Positions 1 through 5,169 of a stretch of 6,069 nucleotides of DNA are shown here, piece after piece. Made by a program: the position numbers and the translations under genes. Numbering within the stretch: the first letter of the stretch is position 1; each line of letters starts with the position of its first letter. Origin of the DNA: Thermoplasmata archaeon (lineage in GTDB: Archaea > Thermoplasmatota > Thermoplasmata > Lutacidiplasmatales > UBA184); contig JASHYY010000067.1 of NCBI GenBank assembly GCA_030042815.1, positions 1-6,069 of the forward strand. Reading direction: 5' to 3'. The notes below the pieces were generated by a model. The model ran no database searches and had not been told where the DNA came from. It saw only the letters and a program-made list of their open reading frames with translations.

Positions 1-537
1 ACCCACGTCGAGGTCCATCCCGGGCTCGACCTCGCCGCGAGCGAGTTCTTCGAGGACGGGCAGTATCGCTACAAGGAGCAGACGCTCGACACGGAGGGCC
101 AGGTCGCCTTCGTCGCGCGCCTGGTGGACCGCTACGCGCTCCGGTACCTCGAGGACCCTCTCGACCAGGAGGCGTTCGACGGGTTCGCGGACCTGACCCG
201 GTCGGTCGGAGGCAAGACCCTCGTTGTCGGCGACGACCTCTACGTCACGAACGCGGCGCGGCTCCGCCAGGGGATCGAGCGGCGGTCGTCCAACGCCGTC
301 CTGATCAAGGTGAACCAGGTCGGGACGCTCACGGACACGCTCCGGACCGTCGACCTCGCCGGGGCGAGCGGTCTCGCGACCGTGACCTCCCACCGCTCGG
401 GGGAGGTCCCCGAAGGCTGGCTCGCCCACGTCGCCCTCGGAACGGGCGCCCGGGCCCTGAAATGCGGCGTCCTCGGCGGCGAGCGGGTGGCAAAGCTAAA
501 TGAACTCCTGCGGCTCGCCCGCGCCACCGGAACGTAA
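1..537 (+). CDS. eno: Enolase, C-terminal part (5' end outside window)
   Basis: Enolase (phosphopyruvate hydratase) interconverts 2-phosphoglycerate and phosphoenolpyruvate in cytoplasmic glycolysis and gluconeogenesis. The frame is open from base 1, and 178 residues are visible of a protein that is usually about 410-430. The TIM-barrel catalytic half is present: the metal-ligand Asp in DLAASEFF (visible residue 10), the ligand Glu in LEDPLD (51), the ligand Asp in VGDDLYVTN (78/79), the catalytic Lys in LIKVNQ (103), the SHRSGE loop (130-135) and the second active-site Lys in LKCG (154). The protein should therefore be active. After SHRSGE the usual ETEDTxIADLAV stretch is replaced by [12 protein letters not shown], and the usual KTG by KCG, so the C-terminal 45 residues are divergent. 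The stop TAA is four bases before rpsB, the neighbour expected in the archaeal rpl13-rps9-rpoN-rpoK-eno-rps2 block, so co-transcription is likely. Confidence 0.96.
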   Translation, partial: THVEVHPGLDLAASEFFEDGQYRYKEQTLDTEGQVAFVARLVDRYALRYLEDPLDQEAFDGFADLTRSVGGKTLVVGDDLYVTNAARLRQGIERRSSNAVLIKVNQVGTLTDTLRTVDLAGASGLATVTSHRSGEVPEGWLAHVALGTGARALKCGVLGGERVAKLNELLRLARATGT

Positions 538-541
538 CCCG

Positions 542-1198
542 ATGGCCGAGGACGAGACCCTCAGCGAGCAGCAGGCCGTGGCGAGCGACGGCCAGGACAC
601 CCGCCCCGGGGAGCTGCTGATCCCGGAGGACACCTACCTCACGTCGGGCGTCCACATCGGGACCCAGCAGAAGTCGGCGTCGATGCGCCGGTTCGTGTAC
701 AAGGTCCGTTTCGACGGGCTGCACGTCCTCGACGTGCGGGAGACCGACCGCCGCATCCGGTTCGCCGCGAAGTTCCTGGCCCGGTTCCCCGCGGACCGGA
801 TCCTCGTCGTCTCGCAACGCCAGTACGGCCAGAAGCCGGTGCGGGTCTTCGCGAAGACGATCGGCGCCGTCTCGTTCGCCGAACGGTTCGTGCCCGGGTG
901 CCTCACGAACCCGAACCTAGCGGAGTACTTCGAGCCGAAGGTGCTGGTCGTCACCGACCCCGCCACCGACCAGCAGGCGCTGAGCGAGGCGGTCTCGATC
1001 GGGATCCCGGTCGTGGGTCTCTGCGACGTCAACAACGAGACCCGCAACGTCGACCTGGTCATCCCGGCGAACAACAAGGGCCGGGTCGCCCTCGCGACCG
1101 TCTACTGGCTCCTCGCGCGGGAGGTCCTGCGCGCCCGCGCGGGCGGCGCCGAGGTCGAGTTCACGCCGACCATCGAGGACTTCCAGGCGGCGCTGTAG
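542..1198 (+). CDS. rpsB: 30S ribosomal protein S2 (archaeal/eukaryal uS2 type)
   Basis: Structural protein of the small ribosomal subunit (uS2, related to eukaryotic SA/RPSA). The 218-residue product carries archaeal S2 hallmarks along its whole length: [19 protein letters not shown] (26-44), the [17 protein letters not shown] region (56-72), [14 protein letters not shown] (87-100), the [12 protein letters not shown] signature (115-126), VLVVTDP (134-140), IPVVGLCD (155-162) and [11 protein letters not shown] (171-181). About 25 acidic, Gln/Ser-rich residues precede the conserved core, which makes it a little longer than typical archaeal S2. I chose the ATG at 542 because it follows the enolase stop by four bases. 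An in-frame ATG at 500 would overlap the end of enolase and add a non-conserved segment. No strong Shine-Dalgarno sequence is visible. It probably depends on the eno transcript; a weak TATA-like stretch lies inside the end of eno (about 494-502). Confidence 0.97.
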   Translation: MAEDETLSEQQAVASDGQDTRPGELLIPEDTYLTSGVHIGTQQKSASMRRFVYKVRFDGLHVLDVRETDRRIRFAAKFLARFPADRILVVSQRQYGQKPVRVFAKTIGAVSFAERFVPGCLTNPNLAEYFEPKVLVVTDPATDQQALSEAVSIGIPVVGLCDVNNETRNVDLVIPANNKGRVALATVYWLLAREVLRARAGGAEVEFTPTIEDFQAAL

Positions 1199-1212
1199 GG
1201 TCGCGCCGGCTC

Positions 1213-1228
1213 GGTCCTTCGACCTTTT
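1213..1228 (+). terminator. Possible small terminator after rpsB
   Basis: A 4-bp stem GGTC/GACC with a CTTC loop is followed directly by TTTT, 14 bases after the rpsB stop. Archaeal termination depends mainly on T-runs, and this is the only T-run in the gap. The stem is short and the run only four bases, so it is weak as a terminator. The same T-run forms part of the promoter proposed for the next gene, so the two roles cannot be separated from sequence alone. Confidence 0.3.
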
Positions 1229-1231
1229 ATC
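1224..1231 (+). promoter_or_regulatory. TATA-like box for the TrmB-family gene (leaderless)
   Basis: CTTTTATC is the only AT-rich stretch in the 54-bp gap after rpsB. Its centre is about 25 bp upstream of the GTG start at 1253, which is the usual archaeal distance from TATA box to transcription start. Transcription would therefore begin at or within a base or two of the start codon, giving a leaderless mRNA. This agrees with the absence of a ribosome-binding site. The BRE position just upstream is not a good match. Call based on spacing and composition. Confidence 0.55.
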
Positions 1232-1252
1232 GGGTCCGGCCAGTTCCGGAAC

Positions 1253-2527
1253 GTGGGGCGACCGGCGTCCGGCCTGCTGGAGCTGCTCGGGGAGCACGGG
1301 GTCCCCGAGAAGGCCGCCCGGGTCTACCTCGCGGCGTGCCGCTCGGGCCCCCAGACCGCGAGCGAGCTCGCCCGACTCTCGGCCGTCAACCGGGTCGAAG
1401 CGTATCGGTTCATCAAGCAGCTGACCGCGGAGGGGCTCCTCGAAGCGACGAAGAGCCGCCCGCAGCGGTTCGCCGCCCTCGCCCCGGACGCCCTGGTCGA
1501 CCGCTGGATCCGCCGCGCCTCGGACCGGCTCCAGCGGCTCGAGCAGGACCGTTCGCGGATCCTCGCCGACTGGGAGGATAGCCGGACCGAGTTCGACGAC
1601 GACGACCCGAGGAAGTTCGCGGTCCTCGAGGGCCGGGAGACGATCCGGCGGTTCCTCCTGAAGCGCCTCGGCACCGCGGAACGCCAGGTCCTCCTGTCGA
1701 CCACCGGACTCTCCCTGCCCGGGCTCATCGACGGGGGCCTCGACCGGGCGCTGCGCGGGGCCGCCCGGCGCGGGGTCAAGGTCCGGATCGTCACGGAGGT
1801 CTACCCTCCGAACCTGGTCGAGGCGAAATTGCTCGCCGGCTTCGCCGAGCTGCGCCACGCGAGCGGGCCGGTGGCGAACCGGGCGGTCGTCTTCGACAAG
1901 CTCGGGGCCCTCGTCTACGTCTCGGGGGAGGACGGCCTGGGTCGGAACCGCGAGGAGCAGGTGGCGCTCTGGTCGTCCGCGCCGATGTTCGTCCAGCTCG
2001 CGCGGGACTACCATCGTCGCCTCTGGTCTCCCGCGACGCGGGCCGAGGAACGGTTCGTCGAGCTCGAGAGCCCGCCGTCGGCGATGCTCCCGGTGGTCGC
2101 CGGCAAGGAGGCGGTGCCGTTCCAGCGGCTGCGCGAGATCACGAAGCTCGGGATGCGCGCCTCGGGCGTGCGCGAGCTCAACCTGAACCTTCCCGAGCTG
2201 ATCGAGGCGATCGCCCGCCAGCTCGGGCGCGAGATCGCCGGCCAGCTCGAGGGACGTTCGGTCGAGGAGATCACGCGCGAGCTCCGGCAGTACTACGAGA
2301 CGCACACGATGGGCCATCTGACGACGCTCAAGGAGAGCCCGCTCACCTTGCGGGTCACCGGCTGCTTCGCCTGCACGGCCGACTCGCCCGAGATCGGCCG
2401 CGTGATGTGCCCGCAGCTCCTGCGCGCCGTCCTCGAGACCCGGCTCGGCCATCGCTGGGAGGTCTCGAAGCCCGACCCCACGAAGCACGCGACGCGCGGC
2501 TGCGTCTTCACGGCTCGGCCGGGCTAG
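1253..2527 (+). CDS. TrmB-family transcriptional regulator with C-terminal V4R-like domain
   Basis: Predicted cytoplasmic DNA-binding regulator of 424 residues. Residues 5-80 form a TrmB-type winged helix: LLGEHGVPEKAARVYLAACRSG, then a helix-turn-helix around TASELARLSAVNRVEAYRFIKQL (35-57) and a wing ending near RPQRFAAL. Residues 83-110 look helical and coiled-coil-like, as in TrmB dimerisation segments. Residues 120-260 resemble the PLD-like sensor region of TrmB proteins (GRETIRRFLLKRL, RGVKVRIV, RAVVFDKLGALVYVSGED) but lack an HKD motif, so no phospholipase activity is expected. Residues 290-424 look like a V4R domain, a small-molecule-binding fold: LTLRVTGCFACTADSPEIGR followed by MCPQLLRAVLETRLG and CVFTARP, with cysteines 371, 374, 386 and 417. 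The Cys often found in the segment before the last strand is missing. The start is a GTG, supported by the TATA-like box 25 bp upstream. The ligand and targets are unknown; the gene may control itself or the neighbouring tfb. Confidence 0.85.
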   Translation: MGRPASGLLELLGEHGVPEKAARVYLAACRSGPQTASELARLSAVNRVEAYRFIKQLTAEGLLEATKSRPQRFAALAPDALVDRWIRRASDRLQRLEQDRSRILADWEDSRTEFDDDDPRKFAVLEGRETIRRFLLKRLGTAERQVLLSTTGLSLPGLIDGGLDRALRGAARRGVKVRIVTEVYPPNLVEAKLLAGFAELRHASGPVANRAVVFDKLGALVYVSGEDGLGRNREEQVALWSSAPMFVQLARDYHRRLWSPATRAEERFVELESPPSAMLPVVAGKEAVPFQRLREITKLGMRASGVRELNLNLPELIEAIARQLGREIAGQLEGRSVEEITRELRQYYETHTMGHLTTLKESPLTLRVTGCFACTADSPEIGRVMCPQLLRAVLETRLGHRWEVSKPDPTKHATRGCVFTARPG

Positions 2528-2530
2528 TCC

Positions 2531-2584
2531 GTCCTCGGCCGCCGACCGAGGGCGTGACGGACCGCCCGCCCGTCCGTCCCTCGG
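2531..2584 (+). other. Tandem, mutually exclusive hairpins after the regulator gene
   Basis: Four bases after the stop codon, GTCCTCGG (2531-2538) can pair with CCGAGGGC (2546-2553), eight pairs including one G-T, with a 7-base loop. Next, ACGGAC (2557-2562) pairs perfectly with GTCCGT (2572-2577) around a 9-base loop. In addition CCGAGGG (2546-2552) pairs perfectly with CCCTCGG (2578-2584), enclosing the second hairpin and excluding the first. No T-run follows, so this is not a classical archaeal terminator. It could be a structured 3' untranslated region or a processing signal, or chance pairing in GC-rich sequence. Confidence 0.35.
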
Positions 2585-2600
2585 GGGTCGTTCCGCGGCG

Positions 2601-2647
2601 TGCTACGGCAAGTCACGGTGTAGCAAATGTAACAGACAATCGCTACA
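2601..2647. repeat. Three alternating GCTAC elements upstream of the tfb promoter
   Basis: GCTAC occurs at 2602-2606, its reverse complement GTAGC at 2620-2624, and GCTAC again at 2642-2646. The flanking bases extend these to TGCTAC/GTAGCA between the first two and TGTAGC/GCTACA between the last two. Centres are 18 and 22 bp apart, near two helical turns. The set lies just upstream of the BRE/TATA of tfb, in a stretch that is markedly less GC-rich than its surroundings. A regulator or activator binding site is possible, for example for the TrmB-type protein encoded next door. The motif is short, so chance is a real alternative. Confidence 0.3.
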
Positions 2648-2654
2648 GCGGCGG

Positions 2655-2670
2655 GTAAAACCTATAAATA
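2655..2670 (+). promoter_or_regulatory. BRE and TATA box of the tfb gene
   Basis: GTAAAA (2655-2660) matches the archaeal BRE pattern (purine, any, A/T, A, A, A/T). Two bases later comes TATAAATA (2663-2670), a strong TATA box and the clearest promoter in the window. The predicted transcription start is about 2690-2693, leaving roughly 8-11 untranslated bases before the ATG at 2701. Since TFB itself binds the BRE, autoregulation is conceivable, but only the promoter itself is visible. Confidence 0.85.
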
Positions 2671-2700
2671 CCGCCCTCCCTTTAGGGGACCGCAGAAGCT

Positions 2701-3813
2701 ATGAAGACTACTACCCCCGCCCCCTCCAGCCACCGTCCTCGGTCGACGTCGGTGAAGGCCCCCGTCCGGGCTCCCGCGCGGGACCCCGCGCTCCCGGCGA
2801 CGGCGCCCCCTCCCTCGGACGTCTGTCCGAACTGCGGCTCCAGCCATCTCATCCGCGACGAGATCCGCGGCGAGATCGTCTGCGCCGACTGCGGCCTCGT
2901 CGTCGACCAGAGCGCGCTCGTCAGCGACCGCGGGCAGCGCGGGTCAAAGGAGGACACGGGACGCGAGGCCCGAGGGTGGGGCCCCGTCATCTCCCCGCTG
3001 ATGCCCGACAAGGGCCTCTTCAGCGAGATCGGCGTGCCCACCCGCGATTTCCAGGGCAACTCGCTCTCTCGCAACACGTCGCTCAAGTTCTACCACCTGC
3101 GCAAGCTGAACCACCGCCTGCGCGCGGCCCGCACGCACCAGCGGAACCTCGTGGTCGCGCTCGGGGAACTGAACCGGCTCGCGGGCGTGCTCGGCCTCTC
3201 GCGGGAGGTCAAGGAGTCCGCGACGTACATCTACCGCCGGGCGCTCGAGCACAAGGCGACCCGCGGGAAGAAGATCGTCGCGCTGGTCGCGGCGAGCGTC
3301 TACGCGGCGTGCCGCCAGTGCCACGTGCCGAGGACGATGAAGGAGATCATCGCCCATTCGAAGGCGACCAAGATCGAGGTCGGGCGCGCCTACACGCTGC
3401 TCGCCCGCGAGCTCAAGCTCGGTCTGAAGCCGGTCGAGCCGCGCGACTACCTCGTGCGCTTCACGCAGGACCTGAACCTCTCGAAGGAGGTCCGCCAGAA
3501 GGTTCTCTCGCTCCTCGAGCAGGTCGAGCAGGTCTACTCGACGAGCGGCGTCCTTCCGAACGGGATCCTCGCGACGATCATCTACATCGCGTCGAACCTG
3601 ATGGGCGAGCCGCGCAGCCAGGACCGGATCGCCGCGGTCGCGAACGTGACCCCGGTGACGATCCGCAACCACTACAAGGAGCTCCTCGACCTCCTCGGGC
3701 TGCCGAAGAACCTGACGAACCCGCAGGCGCGCGGCGCACTGCCCGCGGTGGCGTCCGAGGCGTCCGAGACGGGCGACAAGCTCTCCGTCGACGCGGCGGC
3801 CGCGGGTCACTAG
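2701..3813 (+). CDS. tfb: Transcription initiation factor IIB (TFB), divergent form
   Basis: Archaeal TFIIB homologue. It binds TBP-TATA and the BRE and recruits RNA polymerase to promoters. The product is 370 residues, longer than the usual 300-330. Residues 1-40 are a basic Pro/Ala/Ser/Thr-rich extension. The zinc ribbon is intact (CPNC 42-45, CADC 61-64). Core cyclin repeat 1 spans about 145-240 (RNLVVALGELNRLAGVLGL, VAASVYAACR, VPRTMKEI) and repeat 2 about 245-335, ending in the BRE-recognition helix-turn-helix RSQDRIAAVANVTPVTIRNHYKEL. The B-linker is recognisable from DKGLFSEIG (103-111). The B-reader is odd: the common GPEWRAF and the arginine-rich segment after it are absent, replaced by DRGQRGSKEDTGREARGWGP (76-95). 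About 30 low-complexity residues follow the last helix. The ATG is supported by the promoter ending about 30 bp upstream. It may be an alternative TFB paralogue or a lineage-specific main one. Confidence 0.96.
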   Translation: MKTTTPAPSSHRPRSTSVKAPVRAPARDPALPATAPPPSDVCPNCGSSHLIRDEIRGEIVCADCGLVVDQSALVSDRGQRGSKEDTGREARGWGPVISPLMPDKGLFSEIGVPTRDFQGNSLSRNTSLKFYHLRKLNHRLRAARTHQRNLVVALGELNRLAGVLGLSREVKESATYIYRRALEHKATRGKKIVALVAASVYAACRQCHVPRTMKEIIAHSKATKIEVGRAYTLLARELKLGLKPVEPRDYLVRFTQDLNLSKEVRQKVLSLLEQVEQVYSTSGVLPNGILATIIYIASNLMGEPRSQDRIAAVANVTPVTIRNHYKELLDLLGLPKNLTNPQARGALPAVASEASETGDKLSVDAAAAGH

Positions 3814-3827
3814 GCCGCTCGGCCCCG

Positions 3828-3847
3828 CCGGGGGCTCCGGCCCCCGG
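3828..3847 (+). other. GC hairpin between tfb and the nuclease gene
   Basis: CCGGGGGC (3828-3835) and GCCCCCGG (3840-3847) form a perfect 8-bp stem with a TCCG loop, starting 15 bases after the tfb stop and ending 33 bases before the nuclease GTG. AAA, not T, follows on this strand, so it does not resemble a T-run terminator. It may protect or separate parts of a shared transcript, or be a chance product of base composition. Confidence 0.4.
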
Positions 3848-3880
3848 AAACGAGATGAACCCGCGCGCGGCTCGGCGTCC

Positions 3881-5080
3881 GTGGTCCTCGTCCCGGCGCT
3901 GAGCTACTCGTCGTACCGCACGTACCTCGAGTGCCCGCAGCGGTGGAAGTTCCTCTACGTCGACAAACTGCCCGAGACCCCGCGGGGCTACTTCACGTTC
4001 GGACGGGTCGTGCACTCCGTCCTCGAGGAGCTCGTCCGGCCGCTGGTCGTGCCGAGCGCCCGTCGGATCGGCGAGACGGAGACGCAGCGCACGCTCGACG
4101 AGTGGCACACCGCGTCGCCGTCGCCCGCGCATCGCCCCTGGATGACGCCCGAGGAGCTCCTCGCGCTCTACGACCGCTCGTGGAACGGGGAGGGGTACGC
4201 CTCGCCCGAGGAGGAGGCGCGGTACCGCGCCCTCGGCCGGGACCTCCTGCTCCGTTACTACGAGCACCTCTTGCACGAGCGCCCCGCCCCCGTCGCGGTG
4301 GAGGAGCACCTCGAAGCCCGGTGGAACGGGATCCCGATCCACGGCTACATCGACCGGATCGACCGGACGCCGGACGGCGGCCTCGAGATCGTCGACTACA
4401 AGACGTCGCGCGACCTCTCGAGCGGGGACGCCGAGGACTCCGACCAGCTGTCGTTGTACCAGGTCCTCGTGGAGAGCAACTACACCGAGCCCGTCGAGCG
4501 CCTCACCCTCTACCACCTGCGGACGCTGACCCCGCTCCGCACCCGGCCGCGCGACCCGGCCTCCCTGCTCACGCTCCACGACCGACTCGGAACGGTGAGC
4601 GATGGGATCCGCACCGACTCGTTCGAACCGAACCCCGGTCGTCAGTGTGCCCGCTGCGACTTCCGCTCGATCTGCCCGGAGTTCCGCTCGGTCCCGCCGA
4701 CCGACGAGGCACGGCTCCGGGAACTCGTCGACCGCTTCGCGGCCCTCCGGGACCAGGAGCGGCGGCTCGAGTCCGACCTCCGACAGACCGCGGAGGCGCT
4801 CCACCGCGCCGCGGAGGAGCTCGGCGTCCACCGCGTGCCGGGGTCCGCGGTCACGGCGATCCGCCGGCGCGAGGAGGCTTGGCAGTACACCCTGGACCCG
4901 GTCCGGCCGCTGCTCGAGCGGGCGGGCGTCGCCGACCGCGTGGGGAACGGGACCACGGAGGAGGTTCGCCGACTGGTCCGCGACCCCACGGTCGACCCCG
5001 AGGTCCGGCGCAAGCTCGCGGAGACGGGAGCGCGCCGGGTTCGGTACTACTGGGAGCTCGAGCGCGACCACGACCCGTAG
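3881..5080 (+). CDS. RecB/Cas4-like PD-(D/E)XK nuclease with predicted 4Fe-4S cluster
   Basis: Predicted DNA exonuclease of the RecB/AddB/Cas4 type (PDDEXK_1), 399 residues, cytoplasmic. Visible motifs in order: LSYSSYRTYLECPQRWKF (7-24), which carries the first Fe-S cysteine C18; GRVVHSVLEELV (41-52) with the motif histidine H45; HGYIDRID (154-161) with metal-binding D158; EIVDYKTS (169-176) with catalytic D172 and K174; QLSLY (189-193), the QxxxY motif; and CARCDFRSIC (256-265) supplying C256, C259 and C265. Four cysteines spaced C...CX2CX5C match the Fe-S nuclease subfamily, so all catalytic residues seem intact. Residues 274-399 add a charged, probably coiled-coil helix (275-316) and a small C-terminal domain. 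No helicase partner or cas gene is nearby. The GTG is the only start codon in frame between the tfb stop and the conserved N-terminus. It may share the tfb transcript; a repair role is likely but unproven. Confidence 0.9.
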   Translation: MVLVPALSYSSYRTYLECPQRWKFLYVDKLPETPRGYFTFGRVVHSVLEELVRPLVVPSARRIGETETQRTLDEWHTASPSPAHRPWMTPEELLALYDRSWNGEGYASPEEEARYRALGRDLLLRYYEHLLHERPAPVAVEEHLEARWNGIPIHGYIDRIDRTPDGGLEIVDYKTSRDLSSGDAEDSDQLSLYQVLVESNYTEPVERLTLYHLRTLTPLRTRPRDPASLLTLHDRLGTVSDGIRTDSFEPNPGRQCARCDFRSICPEFRSVPPTDEARLRELVDRFAALRDQERRLESDLRQTAEALHRAAEELGVHRVPGSAVTAIRRREEAWQYTLDPVRPLLERAGVADRVGNGTTEEVRRLVRDPTVDPEVRRKLAETGARRVRYYWELERDHDP

Positions 5081-5082
5081 GT

Positions 5083-5116
5083 CCGGGCGGGGGCCCCGCT
5101 CCGACCGTGAGCCCGG
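5083..5116. repeat. Inverted repeats in the gap after the nuclease gene
   Basis: CCGGGC (5083-5088) pairs with GCCCGG (5111-5116). Inside lies the near-palindrome GCGGGG-G-CCCCGC (5087-5099), which overlaps the left arm. TTTC follows the right arm. This might help end the nuclease transcript, but the T-run is only three bases and the surroundings are extremely GC-rich, so support is weak. The rest of this 89-bp gap holds only a weak TATA-like stretch. Confidence 0.25.
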
Positions 5117-5128
5117 TTTCACGGGGGG

Positions 5129-5136
5129 TCTATCTG
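5129..5136 (+). promoter_or_regulatory. Weak TATA-like candidate for the iron transporter gene
   Basis: TCTATCTG is the least GC-rich octamer upstream of the ATG at 5170. Its centre is about 37 bp before the start, close to the geometry of the tfb promoter (about 34 bp) and leaving a leader near 10 bases. No BRE-like purine/A-rich element precedes it; the upstream sequence is a G-run. It is a positional candidate only. Confidence 0.25.
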
Positions 5137-5169
5137 CGCCGTTCGAGCTTTCCACCGGGGGCAGGCACC

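Noticed and set aside
500..541. Upstream ATG extending rpsB by 14 codons into eno
   Set aside because: The added residues match nothing in S2 and overlap the enolase end. The ATG at 542 directly follows the enolase stop and fits operon spacing.
1373..2035. Middle region of the regulator as an active phospholipase D-type enzyme
   Set aside because: The fold-like pattern is present but no HxKxxxxD motif can be found, so it is more likely the sensor region seen in TrmB proteins.
917..2488. Antisense open frame of 523 codons opposite rpsB and the regulator gene
   Set aside because: It is opposite two well-supported genes. The translation is a monotonous Arg/Asp/Glu/Leu/Pro mixture typical of the reverse frame of GC-rich coding DNA, with no recognisable domain.
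3828..3847. GC hairpin read as an intrinsic terminator of tfb
   Set aside because: It is followed by AAA rather than a T-run, and archaeal termination relies mainly on T-rich tracts. It was kept only as a hairpin of unknown role.
2976..3902. Plus-strand open frame of 308 codons inside tfb in another frame
   Set aside because: It is fully overlapped by the tfb frame, which carries intact zinc-ribbon and cyclin motifs. The product is Arg/Pro/Ala-rich and unrecognisable. Only its last 15 codons, from the ATG at 3855, were kept as a weak finding.
3881..5080. Nuclease as a CRISPR Cas4
   Set aside because: The cysteine and nuclease motifs resemble Cas4, but the protein is about twice the usual Cas4 length with an extra C-terminal domain, and there are no repeats or other cas genes in the window.
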